Assembly: GCF_016756615.1 (NCBI RefSeq)
Contig: NZ_AP023262.1
Span: forward strand, 8,371,501 to 8,435,500
Source: Mesorhizobium sp. L-8-3
GTDB lineage: Bacteria > Pseudomonadota > Alphaproteobacteria > Rhizobiales > Rhizobiaceae
Direction: 5' to 3'
Length of the DNA: 64,000 nucleotides
Within the stretch, counting starts at the first letter, position 1. Every line of letters begins with the position of its first letter. The position numbers and the translations under genes are program-made. Under the pieces are notes generated by a model. The model was not told the origin of the DNA and did not search any database. It saw only the letters and a program-made list of their open reading frames with translations. Below, in pieces: positions 16,893-23,957 of this stretch.

Positions 16893-17233
16893 TCGCCGTC
16901 ATTTTCGAAGTGGTGCCGGCGGACGGCCGGCGCGACGCCTATCTCGGCATCGCCGCGGACCTCCGCCCGCTGCTCGACGGCATCGACGGCTTCGTCTCGG
17001 TGGAGCGTTTCCAGAGCCTCTCCGATCCGTCCAGGCTGCTCTCACTGTCGTTCTGGCGCGACGAGGAGGCGGTCAAGGCATGGCGCAATACCGAGCCGCA
17101 CAGGAACGCCCAGAACGCAGGACGCGGCGGCATCTTCGCCGACTACCGACTGCGGATAGCCCATGTCGTGCGGGACTACGGCCTGAGCGAGCGCAAGGAA
17201 GCGCCCGACGACAGCAGGGCAGTGCATGGGTGA
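16889..17233 (+). CDS. Antibiotic biosynthesis monooxygenase (ABM) domain protein
   Basis: 114 residues of the dimeric alpha-beta barrel ABM type: VIFEVVPADGRRDAYLGIAADLRPLL, then IDGFVSVERFQSL and the typical LSLSFWRDEEAVKAWRNTEPHR core. It is translationally coupled to the NIPSNAP gene (ATGA overlap), so two related small barrels are made together. Known members oxidise quinones or degrade haem; neither can be claimed here. The gene converges with mbfA, 15 bases away. Confidence 0.88.
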   Translation: MIAVIFEVVPADGRRDAYLGIAADLRPLLDGIDGFVSVERFQSLSDPSRLLSLSFWRDEEAVKAWRNTEPHRNAQNAGRGGIFADYRLRIAHVVRDYGLSERKEAPDDSRAVHG

Positions 17234-17248
17234 GGCCATCGCCGGCGG

Positions 17249-18232
17249 TCATGCATTGCCGATCAGCACCCCCGCGCCGAACACCAGCGCTCCGCCGAGC
17301 ACGACCTGGAAGGCTGCGCGAAGGAAAGGCGTTTCCATATAGCGGTTCTGGATGAAGGCGATCGTCCAGAGTTCCACGAAGACGACGGCTGCCGCGACCG
17401 ATGTCGCCGTCCAGAAATGCGGGATCAGGTAGGGCAGTGCGTGGCCGAGCCCGCCGATCGCCGTCATGATGCCGGAGGACAGGCCCCGTTTCAGCGGCGA
17501 GCCACGGCCGGAGAGCTTGCCGTCGTCATGCGCCGCCTCGGTGAATCCCATGGAGATGCCCGCGCCTACAGACGCCGAGAGCCCGACGAGAAAGGTCTGC
17601 CACGTGTCCTGGGTGGCGAAGGCGGCGGCGAAGATCGGGGCAAGCGTCGAGACCGACCCGTCCATCAGCCCGGCCAGCCCCGGCTGGACATAGGTCAGGA
17701 TGAACTGCCGCCGTTCGCTGACGGCTTCCTCCGAACGCACATCCTCGGGCACATGCTTCTGGCCGAGCCGGCGCGCGAGCGTTTCATGGCTGCGTTCGGC
17801 AATGGCGAGGTCCCCCAGCAGCTTGCGCGTGGCGGCATCGGAGGCGCGTTTCTCCGCCTCGACATAAAAGCGCTCGGCCTGCCGCTCCATCTCCTCCGCC
17901 TGCTGCCGGACACGATCGATGCCGAGGGGCCGTACCAGCCAGTCGGGCTTGCGCTCGTAATAGCCGCGCACATGTTCGCGGCGGATCAAGGGAATGCGCT
18001 CGCCGAACCGCTTGCGATGGAGGTCGATCAGCGCCGCGCGATGGGAATCCTCTTCGTCGGCCATGCCATTGAAAACCTTGGCCGATTGAGGGAACTCGTC
18101 GCGCAGCCCGTCGGCATAGGCGCGATAGATGCGGCCGTCGTCCTCCTCCGACGAGATGGCCAGCGCGAGGATTTCCTGTTCCGACAGAGAATCGAAGGAC
18201 CGGCGGCCGAAACCGAAGACGCGAGAAAGCAT
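17249..18232 (-). CDS. mbfA: Membrane-bound ferritin / iron exporter MbfA
   Basis: 327 residues fusing an N-terminal ferritin-like di-iron domain (about 15-165, with Glu/His positions in SSEEDDGRIY, MADEEDSHRAAL and AERSH) to a C-terminal VIT1/CCC1-like membrane domain (about 185-327). This is the architecture of MbfA, an inner-membrane iron exporter that protects rhizobia and Agrobacterium from iron and peroxide. The perfect Irr/ICE palindrome at 18243-18269 lies 11 bases upstream of the ATG, so Irr should repress it under iron limitation. Confidence 0.95.
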   Translation of the reverse strand: MLSRVFGFGRRSFDSLSEQEILALAISSEEDDGRIYRAYADGLRDEFPQSAKVFNGMADEEDSHRAALIDLHRKRFGERIPLIRREHVRGYYERKPDWLVRPLGIDRVRQQAEEMERQAERFYVEAEKRASDAATRKLLGDLAIAERSHETLARRLGQKHVPEDVRSEEAVSERRQFILTYVQPGLAGLMDGSVSTLAPIFAAAFATQDTWQTFLVGLSASVGAGISMGFTEAAHDDGKLSGRGSPLKRGLSSGIMTAIGGLGHALPYLIPHFWTATSVAAAVVFVELWTIAFIQNRYMETPFLRAAFQVVLGGALVFGAGVLIGNA

Positions 18233-18242
18233 TTGCAGGATC

Positions 18243-18269
18243 CATAGTTTAGAATAATTCTAAACTATG
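18243..18269. promoter_or_regulatory. Irr box (ICE motif) controlling mbfA
   Basis: A 27-base perfect palindrome with a central A at 18256. Its core is TTTAGAA-TAA-TTCTAAA (18248-18264), the iron control element bound by Irr in Rhizobiales. It sits 11 bases before the mbfA start, so bound Irr would block transcription or initiation. Confidence 0.9.
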
Positions 18270-18422
18270 ACTCGGCCTGCACGGCGTCAACCATCCCCTC
18301 TTCCAGGGTCTTGGTCCAGGGACTTCCCCCCGGGAACCTTGCAGGACCGCAGGCGTTGCCTCGATGCGCGGAAAGAGGCGCTGTCATGCAGCTTGCTCGG
18401 CATCCGTCAACACGACCGGACC

Positions 18423-18553
18423 TTGCCAAAGCCGAAGCTTGCCGACAAGAAGATCGAGCTCGGTTCCCGGACACGGGGCACGCACTTCGCTCGTGCTTCT
18501 TTCCAGCGGCGCGAGGACAAGCCGGCCAGGGAGGTGATCCCAGGGAGGTGGTC
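18423..18553 (+). pseudogene. Possible relic of the LigD ligase-domain C-terminus
   Basis: In the frame starting at 18483 the sequence reads THFARASFQRREDKPAREV (to 18536). This resembles the end of the LigD ATP-ligase OB fold, usually HxSFxGLREDKPAxEV, followed by a linker to the polymerase domain. Here it is in a different frame from the polymerase gene that starts at 18554, and nothing upstream looks like the rest of a ligase. This may be the debris of a former Lig-Pol fusion. The match is short and made by eye. Confidence 0.4.
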
Positions 18554-19492
18554 ATGGAGAAGCCGGAAGCCGACGGCAAAGCCGCCCGGAGGGCCGAGGA
18601 TAAGCAGAAGAGCTCGCGCCAGCCGAATCGCCGCTCCGGGACCAGAATTGCCCTTTCCAGCCCCGAGAAGGAGCTCTGGCCGGACGAGGGCATCACCAAG
18701 GCCGATCTGCTCGACCACTATGCCGCCGTCTGGCCGCGCATGGAACGCTTCGTCATAAATCGCCCCCTGGCACTCGTCCGCGCGCCCGATGGCGTCCAAG
18801 GGCAGCGCTTCTTCCAGAAACATGCCTCTCCCGGCATGCACAAGGCGATCCGCAGGATGTCCGATCCGGAAGACGGCGAGGAGTTGCTCTTTATCAAGGA
18901 TTTCGACGGACTTGCCGCGCTGGTCCAATATGGCGTGGTCGAGGTCCATCTCTGGGGCGCCACGATCGACAGGATCGAGCAGCCCGACCAGATCGTGTTC
19001 GACCTCGACCCCGACGAGGGCCTCGGCATCGACGACGTGCGCCACGCCGCACTCGAGGTGAAAGAAAAGCTCGACGAACTCGGCCTGCCCAATTTCGTCA
19101 AGACATCGGGCGGCAAGGGTTATCATGCCATCGTGCCGCTGAAGCCCAAGGCAGATTGGGACGCCGTCAAGGGCTTCGCGCATGACTTCGCGCAGGCGCT
19201 GGCCGAGGCTGCCCCCAACCGCTACACGGCCACGCTCTCGAAGAAGGCGCGCAAGGGACGGATCTTCATCGACTATCTGCGCAACGGCCGCGGGTCGACC
19301 ACGGTCGCCCCTTATTCGTCCCGCGCCAAGGAAGGCGCCACCGTCGCCATGCCGATCACCTGGGAGATGGTGGCAGACGGCGTCGGCCCCTGCGATTTCA
19401 CGATCGGCGCTGCCCGGACCCGGTCATGGCTCCAGAAGAAGGACCCCTGGGCCGATTTCTTCGACAAGGGCAAGCCCCTGAACAGGCGATGA
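18554..19492 (+). CDS. LigD-type polymerase (PolDom/archaeo-eukaryotic primase) protein
   Basis: 312 residues from the ATG at 18554, which follows GGGAGG. The region from about residue 30 is a LigD polymerase domain: LSSPEKELWPDEGITKADLLDHY, the metal-binding VFDLDPDEG, KTSGGKGYH and IFIDYLRN with its acidic residue. In nonhomologous end joining this domain adds nucleotides at DNA breaks together with Ku and a ligase. No ligase domain or ku gene is present in the window. It could be a natural stand-alone polymerase or the surviving half of a degraded ligD. It converges with the ABC permease gene, 10 bases away. Confidence 0.88.
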   Translation: MEKPEADGKAARRAEDKQKSSRQPNRRSGTRIALSSPEKELWPDEGITKADLLDHYAAVWPRMERFVINRPLALVRAPDGVQGQRFFQKHASPGMHKAIRRMSDPEDGEELLFIKDFDGLAALVQYGVVEVHLWGATIDRIEQPDQIVFDLDPDEGLGIDDVRHAALEVKEKLDELGLPNFVKTSGGKGYHAIVPLKPKADWDAVKGFAHDFAQALAEAAPNRYTATLSKKARKGRIFIDYLRNGRGSTTVAPYSSRAKEGATVAMPITWEMVADGVGPCDFTIGAARTRSWLQKKDPWADFFDKGKPLNRR

Positions 19493-19502
19493 AACCGGCG
19501 CC

Positions 19503-20654
19503 TCAATCCAGCGTACGGCGGAACCGCACCAGCGCCATCACCGCGAAGACGACGATGAAGAGCATCAGCGCCCAGACCTCTGAGGCGATGGCGTTGAAGT
19601 CCGCGCCCTTCAGCATGACGCCGCGAATGATCCTCAGGAAATGGGTGAGGGGGAATATCTCGCCGAAAACCTGCGCCCAGCCCGGCATGCCGCGATAGGG
19701 GAACATGAAACCCGACAACAGGATGGACGGCAGGAAGAAGAAGAAGGTGAGCTGCATGGCTTGCATCTGCGTCCTGGCGACCGTCGAGATCGTGTAGCCG
19801 AGAAGCACCAGCGACAGGACGAAGATCAGGACAGTAGTGAGCAGCAGCGTCAGCGAGCCGACGAAGGGCACGCCGAACAGCAGCTTGGCGGCAATAAGCA
19901 CCACCGCCACCTGCACGGCGCCGATCACCAGATAGGGCAGGATCTTGCCCAGCATGATCTCGAACGGGCTCGCCGGCATTGCGAGCAGGTTCTCCATCGT
20001 GCCGCGCTCGGTCTCGCGCGTCAGCGCCATGGACGTCATCATCACCATGGTCATCTGCAGGATGACGCCGAGCAGGCCCGGCACGATGTTGTATTGCGAG
20101 ATGCCTTCCGGATTGTAGCGCCGGTGCACGATCACTTCGAGCGCGTTGGCGGCATCCCTGGCCGTGACCGCTTCGACGCCCTGCTCGCGCAGCAGCGCCT
20201 GGGAGGCGACCGTGCCGAGCGTCGAGATCGCTCCGCTCGCCACGGATGGGTCGGTCGCGTCGGCCTCGATCAGGATCTGCGGATGGTCGTTGCGCTCCAC
20301 CCTGCGGTCGAAATCGGCCGGGATGGTCACCACGAAGGAGACATCTCCCCTGGCGATCAGTTCCTCGGCCTCGGCCTCGCTCGCCACGATATGATCGAAG
20401 CGGTAGTAGCCGGTCATCTGCAGCGACGAGACCATGGCGAGCGTGAAGCGGTCGTTGCTGGTCGCCACCAGGGCGGCCGGCAGGCTCTTCGGGTCGTTGT
20501 TGATGGCGAAGCCGAACAGCACGAGCTGCATCAGCGGCACGCCCAGCATCATGGCGAAGGTGATGCGGTCGCGCCGCATCTGGATGAACTCCTTCAGCAG
20601 CAGCGCGCCGAGACGGGCAAAGGAGAAGATGGAGTGGAAACCCTTCCGTTTCAT
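19503..20654 (-). CDS. ABC-2 type transporter permease (YbhS/YbhR-like)
   Basis: 383 residues: one N-terminal helix, a long extracytoplasmic loop (about 45-180), then five or more helices with the ABC-2 signature around ERGTMENLLAMPASPFEIMLGKILPY. This is the membrane half of a multidrug or ion ABC exporter. The start overlaps the stop of the ATPase gene by four bases. The operon order TetR - HlyD - ATPase - ABC-2 permease matches the E. coli cecR-ybhGFSR set, but only one permease gene is present, so it probably homodimerises. Confidence 0.92.
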   Translation of the reverse strand: MKRKGFHSIFSFARLGALLLKEFIQMRRDRITFAMMLGVPLMQLVLFGFAINNDPKSLPAALVATSNDRFTLAMVSSLQMTGYYRFDHIVASEAEAEELIARGDVSFVVTIPADFDRRVERNDHPQILIEADATDPSVASGAISTLGTVASQALLREQGVEAVTARDAANALEVIVHRRYNPEGISQYNIVPGLLGVILQMTMVMMTSMALTRETERGTMENLLAMPASPFEIMLGKILPYLVIGAVQVAVVLIAAKLLFGVPFVGSLTLLLTTVLIFVLSLVLLGYTISTVARTQMQAMQLTFFFFLPSILLSGFMFPYRGMPGWAQVFGEIFPLTHFLRIIRGVMLKGADFNAIASEVWALMLFIVVFAVMALVRFRRTLD

Positions 20655-21568
20655 GCCATGTTGTCCTTGGACGCGCCCATGAACTGGATGAAGACGTCCT
20701 CGAGGCTCGTTTCACCAGGCAGCACCGTGGTGCCCGCACGCTTTGCGATCGGCTTCAGCGTGGCCTCCAGCGCCTTGCGGTCCGAGCCGACCACATGCAG
20801 CGTCGAGCCGAAAGGCGCCACTTGCTCGACGCCGGGCTTGCCCTGCAGCGCCGCCTGCACCTCGTCGAGGTGCGGTCCCTCGATGACGAAGGTCGACAGG
20901 CCGGAGTTGCGGATCACCTCGTCGACGGTTCCGGTCGCCAGCATGCGACCGTAGGAGATATAACTGATCCGGTGGCAGCGCTCCGCCTCATCCATGTAGT
21001 GCGTGGATACCAGCACCGTGAGGCCGTCGCGTGCGAGGCGGTGAATCTCGTCCCAGAATTCGCGACGCGCCTTGGGATCGACACCGGCTGTCGGCTCGTC
21101 GAGCAGGAGCAGGCGCGGCTTGTGCATGATGCAGGCGGCGAGCGCCAGTCGCTGCTTCCACCCTCCGGACAGCGTCCCGGCCAGCTGGTCGCGCCGGGTC
21201 GCCAGGCCGAGGTCCTCCAACGTCCGGTCGACATGCTCCGCGACCGGCTTCAACTGGTAGAGCCGGGCGACGAATTCGAGATTCTCGGCGATCGTCAGGT
21301 CTTCGTAGAAGGAGAATTTCTGCGTCATGTAGCCGACTTCGCGCTTGATGCGCAGCGGCTCCGCCTTCAGATCATAGCCGAGCACCGTTCCATAGCCCTC
21401 GTCTGGCGTCAGCAGTCCGCACATGATGCGGATGGTGGTCGTCTTGCCGGACCCGTTAGGCCCCAGGAACCCCACGATCTCACCCTCGGCGACGGTCATC
21501 GACGCGTGATCGACGACGGTCTTGGTGCCGAAGCGCTTGACGAGGTTGTGGACGTCGATGGCATTCAT
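20651..21568 (-). CDS. ABC transporter ATP-binding protein (YbhF-like)
   Basis: 305 residues. Walker A GPNGSGKTT (about 35-43), a Q-loop in YMTQKFSFYEDL, the ABC signature LSGGWKQRLALA, Walker B LLLLDEPTAGVD and the H-loop STHYMDEAERC are all intact. A C-terminal extension of about 80 residues is typical of exporter ATPases of the CcmA type. It energises the ABC-2 permease that follows. The 125 bases upstream contain the large inverted array of TGAATGG repeats. Confidence 0.95.
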   Translation of the reverse strand: MNAIDVHNLVKRFGTKTVVDHASMTVAEGEIVGFLGPNGSGKTTTIRIMCGLLTPDEGYGTVLGYDLKAEPLRIKREVGYMTQKFSFYEDLTIAENLEFVARLYQLKPVAEHVDRTLEDLGLATRRDQLAGTLSGGWKQRLALAACIMHKPRLLLLDEPTAGVDPKARREFWDEIHRLARDGLTVLVSTHYMDEAERCHRISYISYGRMLATGTVDEVIRNSGLSTFVIEGPHLDEVQAALQGKPGVEQVAPFGSTLHVVGSDRKALEATLKPIAKRAGTTVLPGETSLEDVFIQFMGASKDNMA

Positions 21569-21587
21569 GCTTCACCTGCGGTTCAGA

Positions 21588-21696
21588 TGAATGGTGAATA
21601 GTGAATGGTGAATGGAAAAGTGATGAAACGGCCGGCCGGATGTTCGCCAGCACGGCGCCGATTTCCTGCCATTCACCATTCACCATTCACCATTCA
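21588..21696. repeat. Inverted arrays of a 7-base repeat between hlyD and ATPase genes
   Basis: Four head-to-tail TGAATGG units (21588-21615; the second is TGAATAG) are followed after 53 bases by four CCATTCA units (21669-21696), the reverse complement. The two 28-base arms can form a very long stem. The last CCATTCA unit contains the stop codon of the HlyD gene. It lies inside the efflux operon and may affect mRNA stability or translation of the ATPase gene. Confidence 0.85.
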
Positions 21697-22638
21697 CTCA
21701 TTTGCCAAGTCCACATCAACAATCTGCCCCGGCTGCAGGCTCCTGCCGTCGCCTTCCGGCCGGGCTTCGACCAGATAGACGAGCTTCTGCCGGGCCTGCA
21801 GGGAGTAGATCACCGGCGGCGTGAATTCGGGGTCGGGCGAGACGTAGCTCACCCGTGCCGTGAGCCCCGGAGGGCAACCGTCGCAATTCACCTTGAGCAG
21901 TTTGCCCACCTCGACCTTCGAGAAGGCCGCCTCGGGAATGTAGACGCGCAGCTTCACCGCTCCGTCGGGCAGCATCGACGCCACAGGCGCCGCAGGGCCC
22001 GCAATGTCGCCCGGATTACGGATGACGTCGTCGATCCGCCCGGCGGCCGGCGCCGTGATCGAGCGCTGGCTGAGTTTCCAGCGCGCCGCATCGAGCTCGG
22101 CGCGGGCCTGTTTCACCGCACTCTCGGCCGCCTTGATCGCCTCCGGCCGCGCCGGCAGCTTTGCCACGGCGAGATTGGCCTTGGCCTGGCCTATGGCCGC
22201 TTCGGCGACCTCCGCCTGGGTTCTGGCCTCGTCGAGCTGCGCTTGCGCGGCAATCCCGCGCTTGAACAGATCGGCCGCGCGCGCCAGCACCCGCTTGGCC
22301 TCGTCGGACTGCGCGACGGCCGAGGCAAGCGTCGCCTCGAGCACGGCGATCTCGTCCGGCCGGCGACCGATCTGCAGATCCGCCAGTTGCGCCTCGGCCT
22401 GGGCGAGCGCCGCCTCGGCGCGCGCCACGGCGATCGTCGCGTCGTCCGATTCAAGCGCTGCGATCGGCGCCCCGGCCTCGACCCGCTCGCCACGCTTGAC
22501 CGAAACCTCGCGCACCTGCGCCACGTCGATCGGAGCCAGCAGCACATAGTCGCCCTCGACATAGCCGACGGCGAGCGGCGCCGGGCTGCAGGCTGAAAAC
22601 AGCATGGCGACATAGGGGATCGAACACAGCACGCTCAT
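21694..22638 (-). CDS. HlyD/membrane-fusion protein of ABC efflux pump (YbhG-like)
   Basis: 314 residues from the ATG at 22638, whose four bases overlap the TetR stop (ATGA). N-terminal lipoprotein-like signal (SIPYVAMLFSACSPAP), a lipoyl half (RGERVEAGAPIAALESDD), a long alpha-helical coiled coil rich in Ala/Glu/Gln (about 70-180), the second lipoyl half (ITAPAAGRIDDV) and beta-barrel elements. It links the inner-membrane ABC-2 exporter to the periplasm or an outer-membrane channel. The stop codon is embedded in the 7-base repeat array. Confidence 0.92.
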   Translation of the reverse strand: MSVLCSIPYVAMLFSACSPAPLAVGYVEGDYVLLAPIDVAQVREVSVKRGERVEAGAPIAALESDDATIAVARAEAALAQAEAQLADLQIGRRPDEIAVLEATLASAVAQSDEAKRVLARAADLFKRGIAAQAQLDEARTQAEVAEAAIGQAKANLAVAKLPARPEAIKAAESAVKQARAELDAARWKLSQRSITAPAAGRIDDVIRNPGDIAGPAAPVASMLPDGAVKLRVYIPEAAFSKVEVGKLLKVNCDGCPPGLTARVSYVSPDPEFTPPVIYSLQARQKLVYLVEARPEGDGRSLQPGQIVDVDLANE

Positions 22639-23297
22639 CGCCCCGGTTCCTTCCTCGCGGCCAGTATCGCCGCGAGATTGCCCTTGACCGCCGAGATCAC
22701 TTCCGTCACCTCTTGGGAGCCGAACTCCTTCCAACCCATGCGGCGCAGCACCGCCTCCCGTCCGATCCGGAAGTAGATGACCTGCCCGATCATGGTGAAG
22801 ACCGCGATCTTGGTGGCCTCGCTCTCGGCGTCTTCGCCGGTCGCTTCCGCCCACAGTCCGCAGAGGCGCCTGTGCAAGGGTTCGAACACCCCGTCATAGA
22901 TCGTGTCGAGCGCCGCGGTGGGGTGGGCGAGCTCGCGCAGGACGAACTGGACGATCTCTCCCGCCGCCGGCTGCGCGACCACGAAAGCCACCATGCGTTC
23001 GATCGCCGCGTTCAGCTGTGCGACCGCGGCCGCTTTTCCGATCGGCCCTTCCGTGCCGGGCGACAGGGCCTGACTGGCGATCGACTGGATGGTCTCGACG
23101 ATGAAGGCGGCGCAGGCGGCGCGCAGCCCCTCCTTGCCACCGAAATGATAGGCGATCGAACCGATATTCGCGTTGGCCGCCGACGCAATGTCGCGCGTCG
23201 ACGTGCCGTCGAAACCCTTTGCGCCGAACAGCCTCAGTGCGGCATGCACGAGCGCCCGGCGCGTCTGCTCCGCGGAGGTGGCGGGAACCGGATCCAT
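22635..23297 (-). CDS. TetR family regulator of the efflux operon (CecR-like)
   Basis: 220 residues from the ATG at 23297 (AGAAGG upstream; a longer start at 23357 would read through the operator). N-terminal HTH (about 10-55: ALRLFGAKGFDGTSTRDIASAANANIGSIAYHFGGKEGL) and a helical C-terminal ligand domain like that of CecR/YbiH. It is the first gene of the operon with HlyD, ATPase and permease. The perfect 22-base palindrome upstream is its probable binding site, giving autoregulated drug-responsive efflux. Confidence 0.93.
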   Translation of the reverse strand: MDPVPATSAEQTRRALVHAALRLFGAKGFDGTSTRDIASAANANIGSIAYHFGGKEGLRAACAAFIVETIQSIASQALSPGTEGPIGKAAAVAQLNAAIERMVAFVVAQPAAGEIVQFVLRELAHPTAALDTIYDGVFEPLHRRLCGLWAEATGEDAESEATKIAVFTMIGQVIYFRIGREAVLRRMGWKEFGSQEVTEVISAVKGNLAAILAARKEPGR

Positions 23298-23330
23298 GGC
23301 AAACCTTCTTCTCGTTTCGGCTTGCACAAG

Positions 23331-23352
23331 TTTAATCAAACGATTGATTAAA
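23331..23352. promoter_or_regulatory. TetR operator (perfect inverted repeat)
   Basis: TTTAATCAA (23331-23339), a 4-base spacer and TTGATTAAA (23344-23352) form a perfect 9+9 palindrome, 33 bases upstream of the TetR gene start. Its AT-rich arms stand out in this GC-rich DNA, as expected for an autorepressor site overlapping the promoter. Confidence 0.85.
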
Positions 23353-23398
23353 GTCAAGGCCGTTGCAAGGTCCTGCCCGGCACGCTTTATTCGGCGTC

Positions 23399-23869
23399 AT
23401 GGCCAAGGAAATCGAACGGAAGTTTCTGGTGAGGGACGATGCCTGGCGTGACGGCGTCGGGAAAGTGGTGCGAATCCGCCAGTTCTATCTCGACGCCTCG
23501 GCGGATCGTTCCGTTCGCGTGCGTATCCGCGACGGGGCCTCAGCGATGCTGACCCTCAAGTTCGGCGATCACGGCCGCGAGCGCGACGAATTCGAATATG
23601 CGATTCCGATCGAGGACGCCGAGGAGATGCTGGCCTTCGCGGTCGGGCACGTGATCGAAAAGACGCGCCACCACGTGGTGCATCGGGACCGGATCTATGA
23701 GGTGGACGTCTTTGCCGGCGACCTGGCTGGCCTCGTGCTTGCGGAACTGGAGACGCCGGAAGCCGTCGCCGATCGCGACCTCCCGCCTTGGCTCGGACGC
23801 GAAGTGACCGGCGAGCCTCCCTATTACAATGCCTGGATGGCCGTGAACGGACGCCCGCCAATCGCGTGA
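23399..23869 (+). CDS. CYTH domain protein (inorganic triphosphatase-like)
   Basis: 156 residues beginning with MAKEIERKFLV, which contains the ExExK signature of CYTH tunnel-fold enzymes. Further conserved residues appear in VRVRIRDG, LTLKF and EFEYAIP, and the C-terminal YEVDVFAGDLAGLVLAELE completes the eight-stranded barrel. Bacterial members hydrolyse inorganic triphosphate or related compounds with divalent metals. It is a single gene, divergent from the TetR gene and convergent with phoX. Confidence 0.92.
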   Translation: MAKEIERKFLVRDDAWRDGVGKVVRIRQFYLDASADRSVRVRIRDGASAMLTLKFGDHGRERDEFEYAIPIEDAEEMLAFAVGHVIEKTRHHVVHRDRIYEVDVFAGDLAGLVLAELETPEAVADRDLPPWLGREVTGEPPYYNAWMAVNGRPPIA

Positions 23870-23957
23870 GCTTCCCTCGCCATGCGGCGGCCCGCGATAA
23901 GATGAAGGCCGCCACGATACCGCGACGGCCCCCAAACCGTTAGTTTCCGCCTCGTTG

